Positions 1 to 5,101 of a stretch of 6,124 nucleotides of DNA are shown in pieces (within the stretch, counting starts at the first letter, position 1; each line of letters begins with the position of its first letter). The stretch spans positions 1 through 6,124 of the forward strand of contig PCWC01000030.1 in NCBI GenBank assembly GCA_002787175.1, written 5' to 3'. The position numbers and the translations under genes were made by a program. The stretch comes from Parcubacteria group bacterium CG11_big_fil_rev_8_21_14_0_20_39_22. GTDB taxonomy: Bacteria > Patescibacteriota > Minisyncoccia > Phycocordibacterales > GCA-002787175. Below the pieces are notes generated by a model. The model saw only the letters and a program-made list of their open reading frames with translations, was not told the origin of the DNA and made no database searches.

Positions 1-219
1 AGAAAATTAAGCAAAAATTAGCAAGAAAGAATCACCGGATTATTATCTATACAGATTGGAAAGAATCACCGGTAATTATTATCTATAACGATTGTGTAAC
101 TTGTAGCGAAAGCCGACCTCAAATTTTACGAAAAATATCAAAACATAGGCAACCAGGTTGCCGTAGTTTTAGATTTTCAATTTCCAAACGAAGAGACTTA
201 TCCAATTTTTCCTGTTTAA
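1..219 (+). pseudogene. decayed 3' end of an unrecognised protein gene
   Basis: Positions 100-219 read as 39 codons ending in TAA with protein-like composition, including the stretches ADLKFYEKYQNIGNQVAVV and DFQFPNEETYPIFPV. This frame has no ATG, GTG or TTG start and is blocked upstream by TAA at 97-99, so it cannot be an intact gene. Immediately upstream, a different frame (from position 3) is open and reads plausibly as KLARKNHRIIIYTD. The change of frame falls beside a 34-bp tandem duplication, a length not divisible by three. I read this as a frameshifted remnant whose 5' part lies left of the window. I do not recognise the family. The last roughly 14 codons overlap a sequence that recurs in the other spacers, so the tail may be repeat-derived instead. 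Confidence 0.42.
25..94. repeat. imperfect tandem duplication, two units of 34 and 36 bp
   Basis: Unit 1 is 25-58 and unit 2 is 59-94. Both begin GAAAGAATCACCGG and continue into ATTATTATCTATA and then GATTG. Unit 2 has a two-base net insertion. The duplication lies inside the apparent gene remnant and may be one of the lesions that broke it. Confidence 0.85.
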
Positions 220-292
220 AAATTAAAAATTGTTTTCTTCATGTGTCTTTTAACTTTCCATTTTTCCAACTACTCAATTCTTTCTATCACCT
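94..292 (-). repeat. cluster of dispersed-repeat copies shared with the other two spacers
   Basis: Several segments recur elsewhere in the window. Positions 94-113 (GTGTAACTTGTAGCGAAAGC) match 4681-4701 in the same orientation. The complement of 178-195 matches the GTTTGGAAATT core at 2566 and 4884. The complement of 210-225 matches the AATTTTTAAACAGG block near 4819-4833. The complement of 252-271 matches 4737-4755. The complement of 272-292 matches 2345-2365 at 20 of 21 bases. Most copies here are inverted relative to those at 2345-2609 and 4737-4929, hence the strand given. No protein-coding start is visible in 220-328. Confidence 0.7.
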
Positions 293-321
293 AAAAGCTA
301 ACACCTAACCGCTATCTGGGC

Positions 322-351
322 TTGCATCCCTATACCCCCATAGGGTATAAT
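322..351 (+). promoter_or_regulatory. promoter of the csoR operon
   Basis: A consensus -10 box TATAAT lies at 346-351. The best -35 candidate is TTGCAT at 322-327 (TTG conserved, rest weak) with an 18-bp spacer, as is common for repressed or poor-35 promoters. Expected initiation about seven bases after the -10 box falls at or within a base or two of the csoR ATG at 359, so the transcript is predicted to be leaderless or nearly so. The operator palindrome fills the spacer and overlaps the -10 box. Confidence 0.72.
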
Positions 352-356
352 ATAGG
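329..356. promoter_or_regulatory. CsoR-type copper operator
   Basis: A perfect inverted repeat TATACCC (331-337) / GGGTATA (343-349) with spacer CCATA is flanked by a second nested pair, CCTATA (329-334) and TATAGG (351-356). On the complementary strand the core reads ATACCCTATGGGGGTAT. From memory this closely resembles the Firmicutes CsoR box, ATACCCTACGGGGGTAT. Its place between the -35 and -10 boxes, directly upstream of a CsoR-family gene, supports autoregulation: apo-repressor blocks RNA polymerase and metal releases it. I saw no second copy in the window. Confidence 0.85.
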
Positions 357-358
357 TT

Positions 359-628
359 ATGAAAAAAGATACCAAAAAAATTATCGAAAATCGCTTAAAG
401 CGAATCGAGGGTCAAGTGCGAGGGCTTCAAAAGATGGTGAGTGAGGAAAAGTATTGTATAGACATAATAACTCAATCTTCTGCCGTGAGAAGGGCACTAT
501 CGGCGGTTGAAGATATTATGCTTGAAAACCATCTTTCCGAACACGTCATAGAGCAGATGAAGCAAGGTCAGGAAAAGAAAGCGATAGAGGAGATTATTGG
601 AATTTTTAAAAAGTCGAAGAAGAAATAA
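359..628 (+). CDS. csoR: CsoR/RcnR-family metal-sensing transcriptional repressor
   Basis: This 89-residue all-helical repressor matches the CsoR/RcnR family (Trns_repr_metal) in length and sequence. The signature IENRLKRIEGQVRGLQKMV at residues 9-27 is helix 1, followed by YCIDIITQSSAVRRAL and then LENHLSEHV. Family members form tetramers that coat operator DNA and let go when metal binds across the subunit interface. The visible ligands are Cys33, His58 and His62. Classical copper CsoR has Cys-His-Cys at these places, so the last ligand is His here. RcnR (Ni/Co) is also C-H-H but has an added N-terminal His, which is absent here (MKKDTKK). The copper operator and the DUF411 gene downstream favour copper sensing. 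The C-terminus is lysine-rich (KKSKKK). The ATG lies at the expected transcription start and has no Shine-Dalgarno site. It is the first gene of the operon. Confidence 0.93.
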   Translation: MKKDTKKIIENRLKRIEGQVRGLQKMVSEEKYCIDIITQSSAVRRALSAVEDIMLENHLSEHVIEQMKQGQEKKAIEEIIGIFKKSKKK

Positions 629-665
629 TTATCAGTTTAGCTATTAAATTACTAAATAAAAATAT

Positions 666-905
666 ATGAAAAATATTATTACAATGTTCTCGTCAATCGC
701 AGTCTTTTCAATTCCGGCAATTGTTGTAGCTCACTCGAGTGAATTTGATCCGACATCTCAAGTGTATGGTATGCCTATGCATGGTTATTTGGCTGGTGGG
801 GCTTTTGGATTCTGGGGGTGGATTATGATGGTGGGAGTAGCGGTTTGGCTTTTGGTCGGCATACTGCTTGCGATTTTTATCATAAAGAAACTAATGGACA
901 AATAA
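666..905 (+). CDS. small secreted-then-anchored membrane protein, unknown function
   Basis: The protein has 79 residues and I do not recognise a family. Residues 1-22 look like a signal peptide (hydrophobic 4-21, VVA before the predicted cut), which would leave His23 as the mature N-terminus. A short extracytoplasmic stretch (23-49) contains the motif YGMPMHGY (34-41), whose Met36, Met38 and His39 are copper-type ligands. A single transmembrane helix spans about 50-73, with a short positive tail (KKLMDK) on the inside. If the signal is uncleaved it would be a two-helix hairpin protein. The gene is 37 bp after csoR and 4 bp before the DUF411 gene, with no Shine-Dalgarno site, so it is very probably in the copper operon. 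A role in copper binding or handing copper to neighbours is inferred only from context and residues. Confidence 0.8.
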   Translation: MKNIITMFSSIAVFSIPAIVVAHSSEFDPTSQVYGMPMHGYLAGGAFGFWGWIMMVGVAVWLLVGILLAIFIIKKLMDK

Positions 906-909
906 TTAT

Positions 910-1389
910 ATGAACAAATACATTATTACGGCAATGATAGTTTTTGTACTTACGATTGTGGGGTCAATCGCGATGTCGCAAACCACAAACAGTACTGATA
1001 GTGCGACTTCTTCGACAGCACAGAGTATTGTGGTGCATAAGAGTTCCACCTGTGGATGTTGTGGCGTGTATGTCTCCTATATGAAGATAAAAGGTTACGA
1101 TGTAGAAGTAAAAGATACTGAAAACCTTGAGGAGGTTAAACAAAACTTAGGTGTACCATCTGAGCTGGAGAGCTGTCACACTACAGAGGTAGGAGAGTAT
1201 GTTGTCGAGGGGCATATTCCCGAAGAGGCAATTCAAAAACTTATTACTGAAAAACCGGATATCAAAGGAATCGGTATGGCAGGGATGCCTTCCGGCTCAC
1301 CTGGGATGCCCGGACCAAAGTATGGTGAGTTTGTAATCTATGAAATTACTAATGATGGTACAAAGGGAGATATATTTATGAAAATCTAA
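910..1389 (+). CDS. DUF411 (CopG-like) copper-resistance protein, membrane-anchored
   Basis: The protein has 159 residues. An N-terminal hydrophobic segment (about 5-22) is a signal anchor or signal peptide, followed by a Ser/Thr-rich linker (23-38). The DUF411 domain runs from about 40 to 159 and has the family hallmarks in order: VHKSSTCGCCG with Cys48, Cys50 and Cys51; the GYDVEV strand; LGVPSELESCHT with Cys89 and His90; VEGHIP with His102; and GMPSGSPGMPGP with Met123, Met126 and Met133. DUF411 proteins, including the CopG type, have a thioredoxin-like fold whose cysteines bind copper in the periplasm and may act in copper redox chemistry. All expected metal-ligand positions are present, so it looks functional. 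The stop lies 2 bp before the next ATG, indicating co-transcription. The exact role in this organism is not known. Confidence 0.93.
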   Translation: MNKYIITAMIVFVLTIVGSIAMSQTTNSTDSATSSTAQSIVVHKSSTCGCCGVYVSYMKIKGYDVEVKDTENLEEVKQNLGVPSELESCHTTEVGEYVVEGHIPEEAIQKLITEKPDIKGIGMAGMPSGSPGMPGPKYGEFVIYEITNDGTKGDIFMKI

Positions 1390-1391
1390 GT

Positions 1392-1904
1392 ATGAAAAAA
1401 CTGTTAATTGTCTTAGTTTCGCTGGTTACCGTAACGCCAAAGGTGGCATCGGCACATTGCCCTCTCTGCACCGCCGGAGCTGGAGCCCTCGCCATCTTGG
1501 CGGCGTCACTTGGAGTATCTTCGGTCGTGGTTGGTGTACTTATCGGGGCTTTCTCTCTCGCTCTCGGGTTATGGATCTCAGAAGCGATTAAAAAACAGTA
1601 CATTCCGTATCAAAAACATATACTCACTTCAGTCATCTTCTTGGGTACGGTTATTCCTATAATGCCCTTTATAAGACACTACGGACCTCTCTATGTTCCT
1701 TTTATTGGAGAATACGGAACAACATACACGATAGACCTCTACATGTTGGGAGTGATTATAGGGTCAGCAATTATGCTCTTCTCACCATTTTTAAGTAAAT
1801 TTGTTACCCGAGTACGAAATAAGCAAATGCCATTTCAAGGGTTATCTATTACTATCTTATTGCTTGTCATTGTATCGGTAATTATCCAGTTAGTGTCACT
1901 ATGA
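1392..1904 (+). CDS. polytopic membrane protein with signal peptide and HCPLC motif, unknown function
   Basis: The protein has 170 residues and no family I can name. A signal-like segment (1-21) ends in ASA, and predicted cleavage would leave mature N-terminus HCPLCTAGAGA, with His22, Cys23 and Cys26. Three or four transmembrane helices follow: about 29-62 (Ala/Gly/Val-rich, possibly two short helices), 77-94, 114-134 and 151-169. The loop KKQYIPYQKH (67-76) is polar, and a loop at 95-113 is rich in Tyr, Gly and Pro. A CxxC with adjacent His at the membrane surface could bind Cu(I) or be redox active; both are inference. It starts 2 bp after the DUF411 stop, and its own stop overlaps the next start (ATGA at 1901-1904), which suggests translational coupling. 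I have an impression of similar proteins in CPR genomes but cannot verify it. Confidence 0.85.
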   Translation: MKKLLIVLVSLVTVTPKVASAHCPLCTAGAGALAILAASLGVSSVVVGVLIGAFSLALGLWISEAIKKQYIPYQKHILTSVIFLGTVIPIMPFIRHYGPLYVPFIGEYGTTYTIDLYMLGVIIGSAIMLFSPFLSKFVTRVRNKQMPFQGLSITILLLVIVSVIIQLVSL

Positions 1905-2341
1905 TAAACCTATCATTTGTAATTATCGGAATAGCCGTCGTCTTTGCAATACTTGTTGCCCTTAGATCGTCTTTTTCTTTGAAGTTGTGTGCACTGTGTG
2001 GAGCGGTATCAACTGTATGGATTGCACTGCTTACTTTTCTCTATCTTGAGAAGTTAACTATCGATCCCGTTTTAATTGGAATACTTATGGGAGGGAGCGT
2101 GGTCGGATTAATGTATCTCTTGGAGCAGAAACTTCCCGAAAAATATCAAATACTTAAGTTGCCGTTTTTCTTGACACTTGTATCGCTATCGTATTTCGCA
2201 CTTGAAAAAGAAGTTATACTTGAGGCGACACTTATACTTTTTGTACTTTGGATTTTATTTGCAATTGTATATGTGGTTCGAGATAAAGATGGCATTAAAA
2301 CATTTGGTAGAAAGATTATTGAATGTTGTAGAAATTGGTAG
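1901..2341 (+). CDS. four-helix membrane protein with CALC motif, unknown function
   Basis: The protein has 146 residues. Transmembrane segments are visible at about 4-21, 33-49, 56-74, 87-101 and 106-126 (four or five helices). A CxxC motif, LKLCALCGAVS, sits at the start of the second helix (Cys30, Cys33), and the C-terminus ends with vicinal Cys142-Cys143 in IIECCRNW. The segment LLEQKLPEKYQILKLP (73-88) is a conserved-looking polar loop. It has no signal peptide. Its ATG overlaps the preceding TGA, so the two membrane proteins are probably made together and may form a complex. Paired CxxC motifs in partner membrane proteins suggest metal transfer or thiol-disulfide exchange, but no known family such as VKOR or DsbD is recognised. 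It is the last gene before a 287-bp spacer. Confidence 0.85.
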   Translation: MINLSFVIIGIAVVFAILVALRSSFSLKLCALCGAVSTVWIALLTFLYLEKLTIDPVLIGILMGGSVVGLMYLLEQKLPEKYQILKLPFFLTLVSLSYFALEKEVILEATLILFVLWILFAIVYVVRDKDGIKTFGRKIIECCRNW

Positions 2342-2400
2342 AACAGGTGATAGGAAGAATTGAGTTGATAAGTTTAAGATAAGAGAGAAGAGGGGAAGTA

Positions 2401-2437
2401 AATTCATCTAATTCACCTAATTTCTAATTCATCTAAT
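2401..2437. repeat. three short AATTCAYCTAAT units
   Basis: The 12-base unit occurs as AATTCATCTAAT at 2401-2412 and 2426-2437, with a one-base variant AATTCACCTAAT at 2410-2421 overlapping the first copy. It is a low-complexity microrepeat in the spacer with no visible function. Confidence 0.75.
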
Positions 2438-2516
2438 AAAGACTAAGAAAGAAGATAAGTTACGAAATACTAATGAAGATACGAAAATACGAATAAGAAA
2501 ACGGAGTCCGTATTTT

Positions 2517-2552
2517 GAGGATTAGTCCGCCGTGGAGGATTAGCAGATCGGG
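2517..2552. repeat. 18-bp-period tandem repeat, two partial units
   Basis: GAGGATTAG occurs at 2517-2525 and again at 2535-2543, exactly 18 bases apart; the remainder of each unit has diverged. It is a short duplication of unknown function in the spacer upstream of the ATPase. Confidence 0.6.
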
Positions 2553-2565
2553 ATACATTCTTTTC

Positions 2566-2609
2566 GTTTGGAAATTCGGGAATTAAAAATTCTTTAAAAA
2601 TTAAAAATT
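2566..2609 (+). repeat. dispersed spacer repeat, copy A
   Basis: The 44-bp sequence beginning GTTTGGAAATTCGGGAATTA and ending TTAAAAATT recurs at 4884-4929 with only a two-base insertion. A shorter inverted relative lies around 178-195. Copy A ends about 20 bp before the ATG of the ATPase gene. Confidence 0.9.
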
Positions 2610-2628
2610 ATTGTCCAGTATAGCAATT

Positions 2629-4677
2629 ATGACTCATCACAATCACAAAAAAAATAATGACAGCACTGACGCACATACTGAATCTTTAATTCGGGAAGGA
2701 GGATGCCATAAGGGCGGAAGTGAGCACGGCTCGCACTCCATGGATCATGGTAGTGCCTCTTCGTATTTGAAAAGATTTTGGATAGTTACGTTTCTTTTAG
2801 TCCCGCTTCTTTTTGTCCATCCAAAAGTGTCTGAGCTTTTTGGTCTGTCTGCCTTTGGTTTAAATAAATGGATTCAATTTGGTATCGCGACAATAATTTT
2901 CGGTTTTTCTTTAGTTTTCTTTGAGCATGCTTGGCATGAGATAAAGTCGAAAAAATACGGAATGATGACACTGGTCAGTTTGGCGGTGGGTTCCGGTTAT
3001 TTGTTTTCGGTGGCGTCCACTTTCATATCGTCTATTAACGCTCAATTTTATCTTGAAATCTCGACATTGGTCTGGGTGCTTTTGTTCGGTCACTATTTAG
3101 AGGCGAAGTCGAGTGGAGCGGCAGGAAGCGCTCTTCAGGAAGTCGCAAAACTCTTACCGAAAAAAGCTCATCGATTGGAAGACAACAAGGAGACGGATGT
3201 TGAAATATCAGAACTTGAAGAGGGTGATATTGTCGTCGTAAAACCAGGCGAAAAATTCCCCGCCGACGGGACAGTAATAAAGGGGTTTTCAAATGTAGAT
3301 GAATCGCTCATAAGCGGAGAATCAAAGCCAATTTTAAAAAGTGAAGGAATGGAAGTGGTCGCTGGTTCAATATGTTCGGGCGGTTCACTTACAGTAGAGC
3401 TCTCTCGAGTCGGGGAACATTCAACAGTTGGACAAATTCAAAAACTGATAGAGCAAGCAGGGAAGACGAAGCCGCGTTCGCAGAGAATTGCCGATAGGGC
3501 AGCTGGGGTTCTTACGTTTGTTGCGGGAGCAACAGCACTCGCGACACTTCTTGTCTGGACCCTTGTTATAGGAGAGTCGTTCGTCTTTTCCGTCACGCTT
3601 GCGATTACAGTGCTTGTTATTGCATGCCCCCACGCACTCGGTCTCGCTATCCCCACCGTCACCACTATCACAACATCGATTGCGATTAGAAATGGTTTTT
3701 TCATTAAAGACCTTTCGAAAATCGAGACTCTGCGTAAGGTTAACTATGTTGTTTTTGACAAAACTGGAACTTTGACTGAGGGAGAATTTAAAGTGACAAA
3801 CATAACCGCGCTTGAAGGTTCAACTGAAGGTGATGTCCTAAGTGTTGCGGCTTCACTCGAACAACATTCCTCTCATATCATCGGGCAGTCGATACTAAAG
3901 CACGCGCACCGACAAAAAACTGCGTTATCCAATATTTCTGACTTCCAGAACATCGCAGGGAAGGGGATAAAGGCAAAAATTGCAGGAGAAGAATATTTTG
4001 TAGGAAATGAAAAATTGATTAAGGATTTAAAGTTTGACTATAAAATTCCCAAAGAAATTTTCGGAACTGTTGCTTATGTAGCAAGCAAGTCTGAGCTTAT
4101 TGGATATATTTTGCTCTCAGACGCAATCAAGGAATCGTCTTATGATGTGGTGGATAGGTTACATAATATGAACATAAAAGTCGCTATGCTAACTGGGGAC
4201 AATGAACAGGTTGCAAAGGAGGTATCGGGCAAGCTTGGAATAGATGCCTATTTTGCCGACGTGTTACCAGAGGACAAATACAAACACATCAAAGACCTAC
4301 AAGAACGAGGTAGTATTATCGCTATGGTCGGTGACGGTGTAAACGATGCTCCTGCACTCACACAAGCTGATGTGGGAGTTGCTATTGGTGCCGGTACTGA
4401 TGTGGCTGTCGAAGCGGGAGATATTGTGCTGACAAACAGTAACCCGGGAGATGTTGTCCGACTGATTGTTTTATCAAAAAAAGTATATGTAAAAATGATT
4501 CAAAATCTTGTATGGGCTCTCGGATACAATATTATCGCAATTCCGGCAGCAGCGGGGGTGTTCTCAGTTTGGGGTTTCTTTGTCCGACCAGAGATCGGAG
4601 CGATTGTTATGAGTCTATCTACTGTAATTGTAGTCTTAAATGCACTGACCCTTCGGAGGGTTGAACTCACTGCATGA
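2629..4677 (+). CDS. copB: CopB-like P1B-type copper-translocating ATPase
   Basis: The 682-residue pump uses ATP to export copper across the cytoplasmic membrane. The N-terminus is His-rich (eight His in residues 3-40, plus Cys26) and lacks a CxxC heavy-metal domain. Helices lie at about 49-65, 81-99, 112-133, 141-157, 294-314, 318-343, 624-645 and 655-672. The actuator motif is SGES (229-232). The channel motif is CPH (333-335), and the last helices carry NLVWALGYN (626-634) and MSLST (661-665). CPH with these helix motifs and a His-rich tail is the CopB (P1B-3) pattern. The phosphorylation site is DKTGT (Asp377), with TGDN at 522-525 and GDGVND at 568-573. The usual His-Pro dipeptide of the nucleotide-binding domain is His416-Ile417. 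I chose ATG 2629 over an in-frame TTG at 2611 because TTG lies in repeat sequence; neither has a Shine-Dalgarno site. Length is normal for the family. Confidence 0.95.
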   Translation: MTHHNHKKNNDSTDAHTESLIREGGCHKGGSEHGSHSMDHGSASSYLKRFWIVTFLLVPLLFVHPKVSELFGLSAFGLNKWIQFGIATIIFGFSLVFFEHAWHEIKSKKYGMMTLVSLAVGSGYLFSVASTFISSINAQFYLEISTLVWVLLFGHYLEAKSSGAAGSALQEVAKLLPKKAHRLEDNKETDVEISELEEGDIVVVKPGEKFPADGTVIKGFSNVDESLISGESKPILKSEGMEVVAGSICSGGSLTVELSRVGEHSTVGQIQKLIEQAGKTKPRSQRIADRAAGVLTFVAGATALATLLVWTLVIGESFVFSVTLAITVLVIACPHALGLAIPTVTTITTSIAIRNGFFIKDLSKIETLRKVNYVVFDKTGTLTEGEFKVTNITALEGSTEGDVLSVAASLEQHSSHIIGQSILKHAHRQKTALSNISDFQNIAGKGIKAKIAGEEYFVGNEKLIKDLKFDYKIPKEIFGTVAYVASKSELIGYILLSDAIKESSYDVVDRLHNMNIKVAMLTGDNEQVAKEVSGKLGIDAYFADVLPEDKYKHIKDLQERGSIIAMVGDGVNDAPALTQADVGVAIGAGTDVAVEAGDIVLTNSNPGDVVRLIVLSKKVYVKMIQNLVWALGYNIIAIPAAAGVFSVWGFFVRPEIGAIVMSLSTVIVVLNALTLRRVELTA

Positions 4678-4678
4678 A

Positions 4679-4722
4679 GCGTATAACTTGTAGCATAAAG
4701 CATAGAAGATATAGCGTATAAC
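4679..4722 (+). repeat. degenerate short-period repeat directly after the ATPase stop
   Basis: GCGTATAAC occurs twice, 35 bp apart (4679-4687 and 4714-4722), around TTGTAGCATAAAGCATAG. Part of it (4681-4701) also matches 94-113 at the left end of the window. On the complementary strand it gives an apparent repetitive peptide (MLYAISSMLYATSYTLHA) that is best read as repeat, not gene. Confidence 0.75.
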
Positions 4723-4883
4723 ATTTAACACATAAGAGTTGGTAAGTGGAAAGTTGAGAAAAAGAAATAATTTTAAATTTTGTAATTTTTGAATTTTTGT
4801 AAATAATGTTTCAATTTACAATTTTTAAACAGGAGAAACTCGGATAGGTGACTTTAAGATAAAAAGGGTGTCTGAGTGTCTTT

Positions 4884-4929
4884 GTTTGGAAATTCGGGAA
4901 TTATAAAAATTCTTTAAAAATTAAAAATT
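4884..4929 (+). repeat. dispersed spacer repeat, copy B
   Basis: This 46-bp copy matches 2566-2609 throughout apart from a two-base insertion (AATTATAAAAATTC against AATTAAAAATTC). It lies in the same orientation as copy A, about 2.3 kb away, and again precedes a gene. The surrounding 4819-4895 segment, read on the complement, also aligns in pieces with 178-225. Confidence 0.9.
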
Positions 4930-4950
4930 GGAAATTAAAAATTCCTACCT

Positions 4951-4961
4951 CCTGTTACAGG
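4951..4961. promoter_or_regulatory. operator-like palindrome upstream of the desaturase promoter
   Basis: CCTGT-T-ACAGG is a perfect 5+1+5 palindrome about 75 bp upstream of the -35 box. It could bind a dimeric regulator or be chance in AT-rich repeat DNA. No regulator gene nearby points to a ligand. Confidence 0.2.
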
Positions 4962-5036
4962 TTAAATGATTCGGGTTAAATTTTCTATGCTTGCTCCGCA
5001 AAGCTTTAGTGTAGTTATGTGTAGTGGGTTTCTATG

Positions 5037-5064
5037 TTGTCGGTTGTTTTCTCAATGTTATAAT
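5037..5064 (+). promoter_or_regulatory. promoter of the fatty acid desaturase gene
   Basis: A perfect -10 box TATAAT lies at 5059-5064, with -35 candidate TTGTCG at 5037-5042 (four of six consensus bases) and a 16-bp spacer. Initiation is expected near 5071, giving a leader of about 30 bases that contains the Shine-Dalgarno site. This placement also rules out the in-frame ATG at 5024 as the start. Confidence 0.7.
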
Positions 5065-5084
5065 TAAAAAAGAAACAATCAACC

Positions 5085-5095
5085 AGAAAGGGGGT
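5085..5095 (+). promoter_or_regulatory. extended Shine-Dalgarno site deciding the desaturase start
   Basis: AGAAAGGGGGT differs by one base from AGAAAGGAGGT, the complement of the usual 16S rRNA 3' end, and the G at that place can still pair with U. It sits six bases before ATG 5102. It is by far the best ribosome-binding site in the window. Confidence 0.85.
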
Positions 5096-5101
5096 AAAGT
5101 A

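Larger units (their letters stand above)
2342..2628. other. repeat-rich spacer between the operon and the copper ATPase
   Basis: No gene is supported here. The spacer contains an AGGTGATAG-type repeat (2345-2366), three short AATTCAYCTAAT units (2401-2437), an 18-bp-period repeat beginning GAGGATTAG (2517 and 2535) and a copy of the GTTTGGAAATT element (2566-2609). A weak hairpin ACGG-AGT-CCGT (2501-2511) followed by ATTTT could slow polymerase, but it is a poor terminator. I found no TACCC/GGGTA operator and no convincing promoter. The ATPase may therefore be read through from the csoR promoter or from a promoter I cannot see. Confidence 0.7.
4678..5036. other. repeat-rich spacer upstream of the desaturase
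   Basis: No gene is supported. The start holds a short-period repeat, GCGTATAAC at 4679-4687 and 4714-4722, with GCATAAAGCATAG between. Next come a match to 252-271 (4737-4755), an AATTTTTAAACAGG block, and copy B of the long dispersed repeat (4884-4929). A palindrome CCTGT-T-ACAGG lies at 4951-4961 and a small hairpin at 4989-5004 (TTGC-TCC-GCAA core). No intrinsic terminator for the ATPase gene is obvious. Confidence 0.7.

Noticed and set aside
3..308. Long stop-free frame across the left spacer
   Set aside because: Beyond about position 96 it reads arginine/serine/phenylalanine-rich sequence out of phase with the better protein-like frame, and it crosses inverted spacer repeats, so it is not called as a gene.
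2178..2363. Plus-strand open frame of 61 codons overlapping the CALC membrane gene
   Set aside because: It is an out-of-frame reading of the helical coding sequence, with no start signal or recognisable product.
2498..2516. Hairpin with ATTTT as terminator of the copper operon
   Set aside because: The stem has only four solid pairs and a three-base loop, and the T-run is short; it is too weak to call.
2401..2552. Short repeats considered as a CRISPR array
   Set aside because: The units are 9-12 bases, overlapping or closely spaced with no unique spacers, and no cas genes are present.
2611..2628. In-frame TTG start six codons upstream of the ATPase ATG
   Set aside because: It overlaps the edge of the dispersed AT-rich repeat and has no ribosome-binding site; the ATG followed by the His-rich tail is the simpler start, though TTG is not excluded.
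4648..4661. ACCCT-TCGG-AGGGT hairpin near the ATPase stop
   Set aside because: It is a perfect five-pair stem but lies inside the coding sequence and has no T-run after it, so it is not an intrinsic terminator.
4500..4724. Minus-strand open frame opposite the ATPase 3' end
   Set aside because: Its N-terminus is translated spacer repeat and the rest is antisense to the ATPase transmembrane region; there are no protein-like features.
5024..5101. In-frame ATG 26 codons upstream of the desaturase start
   Set aside because: It lies upstream of the TATAAT box and the strong Shine-Dalgarno site, so it would not be in the mRNA; the added residues are not family-like.
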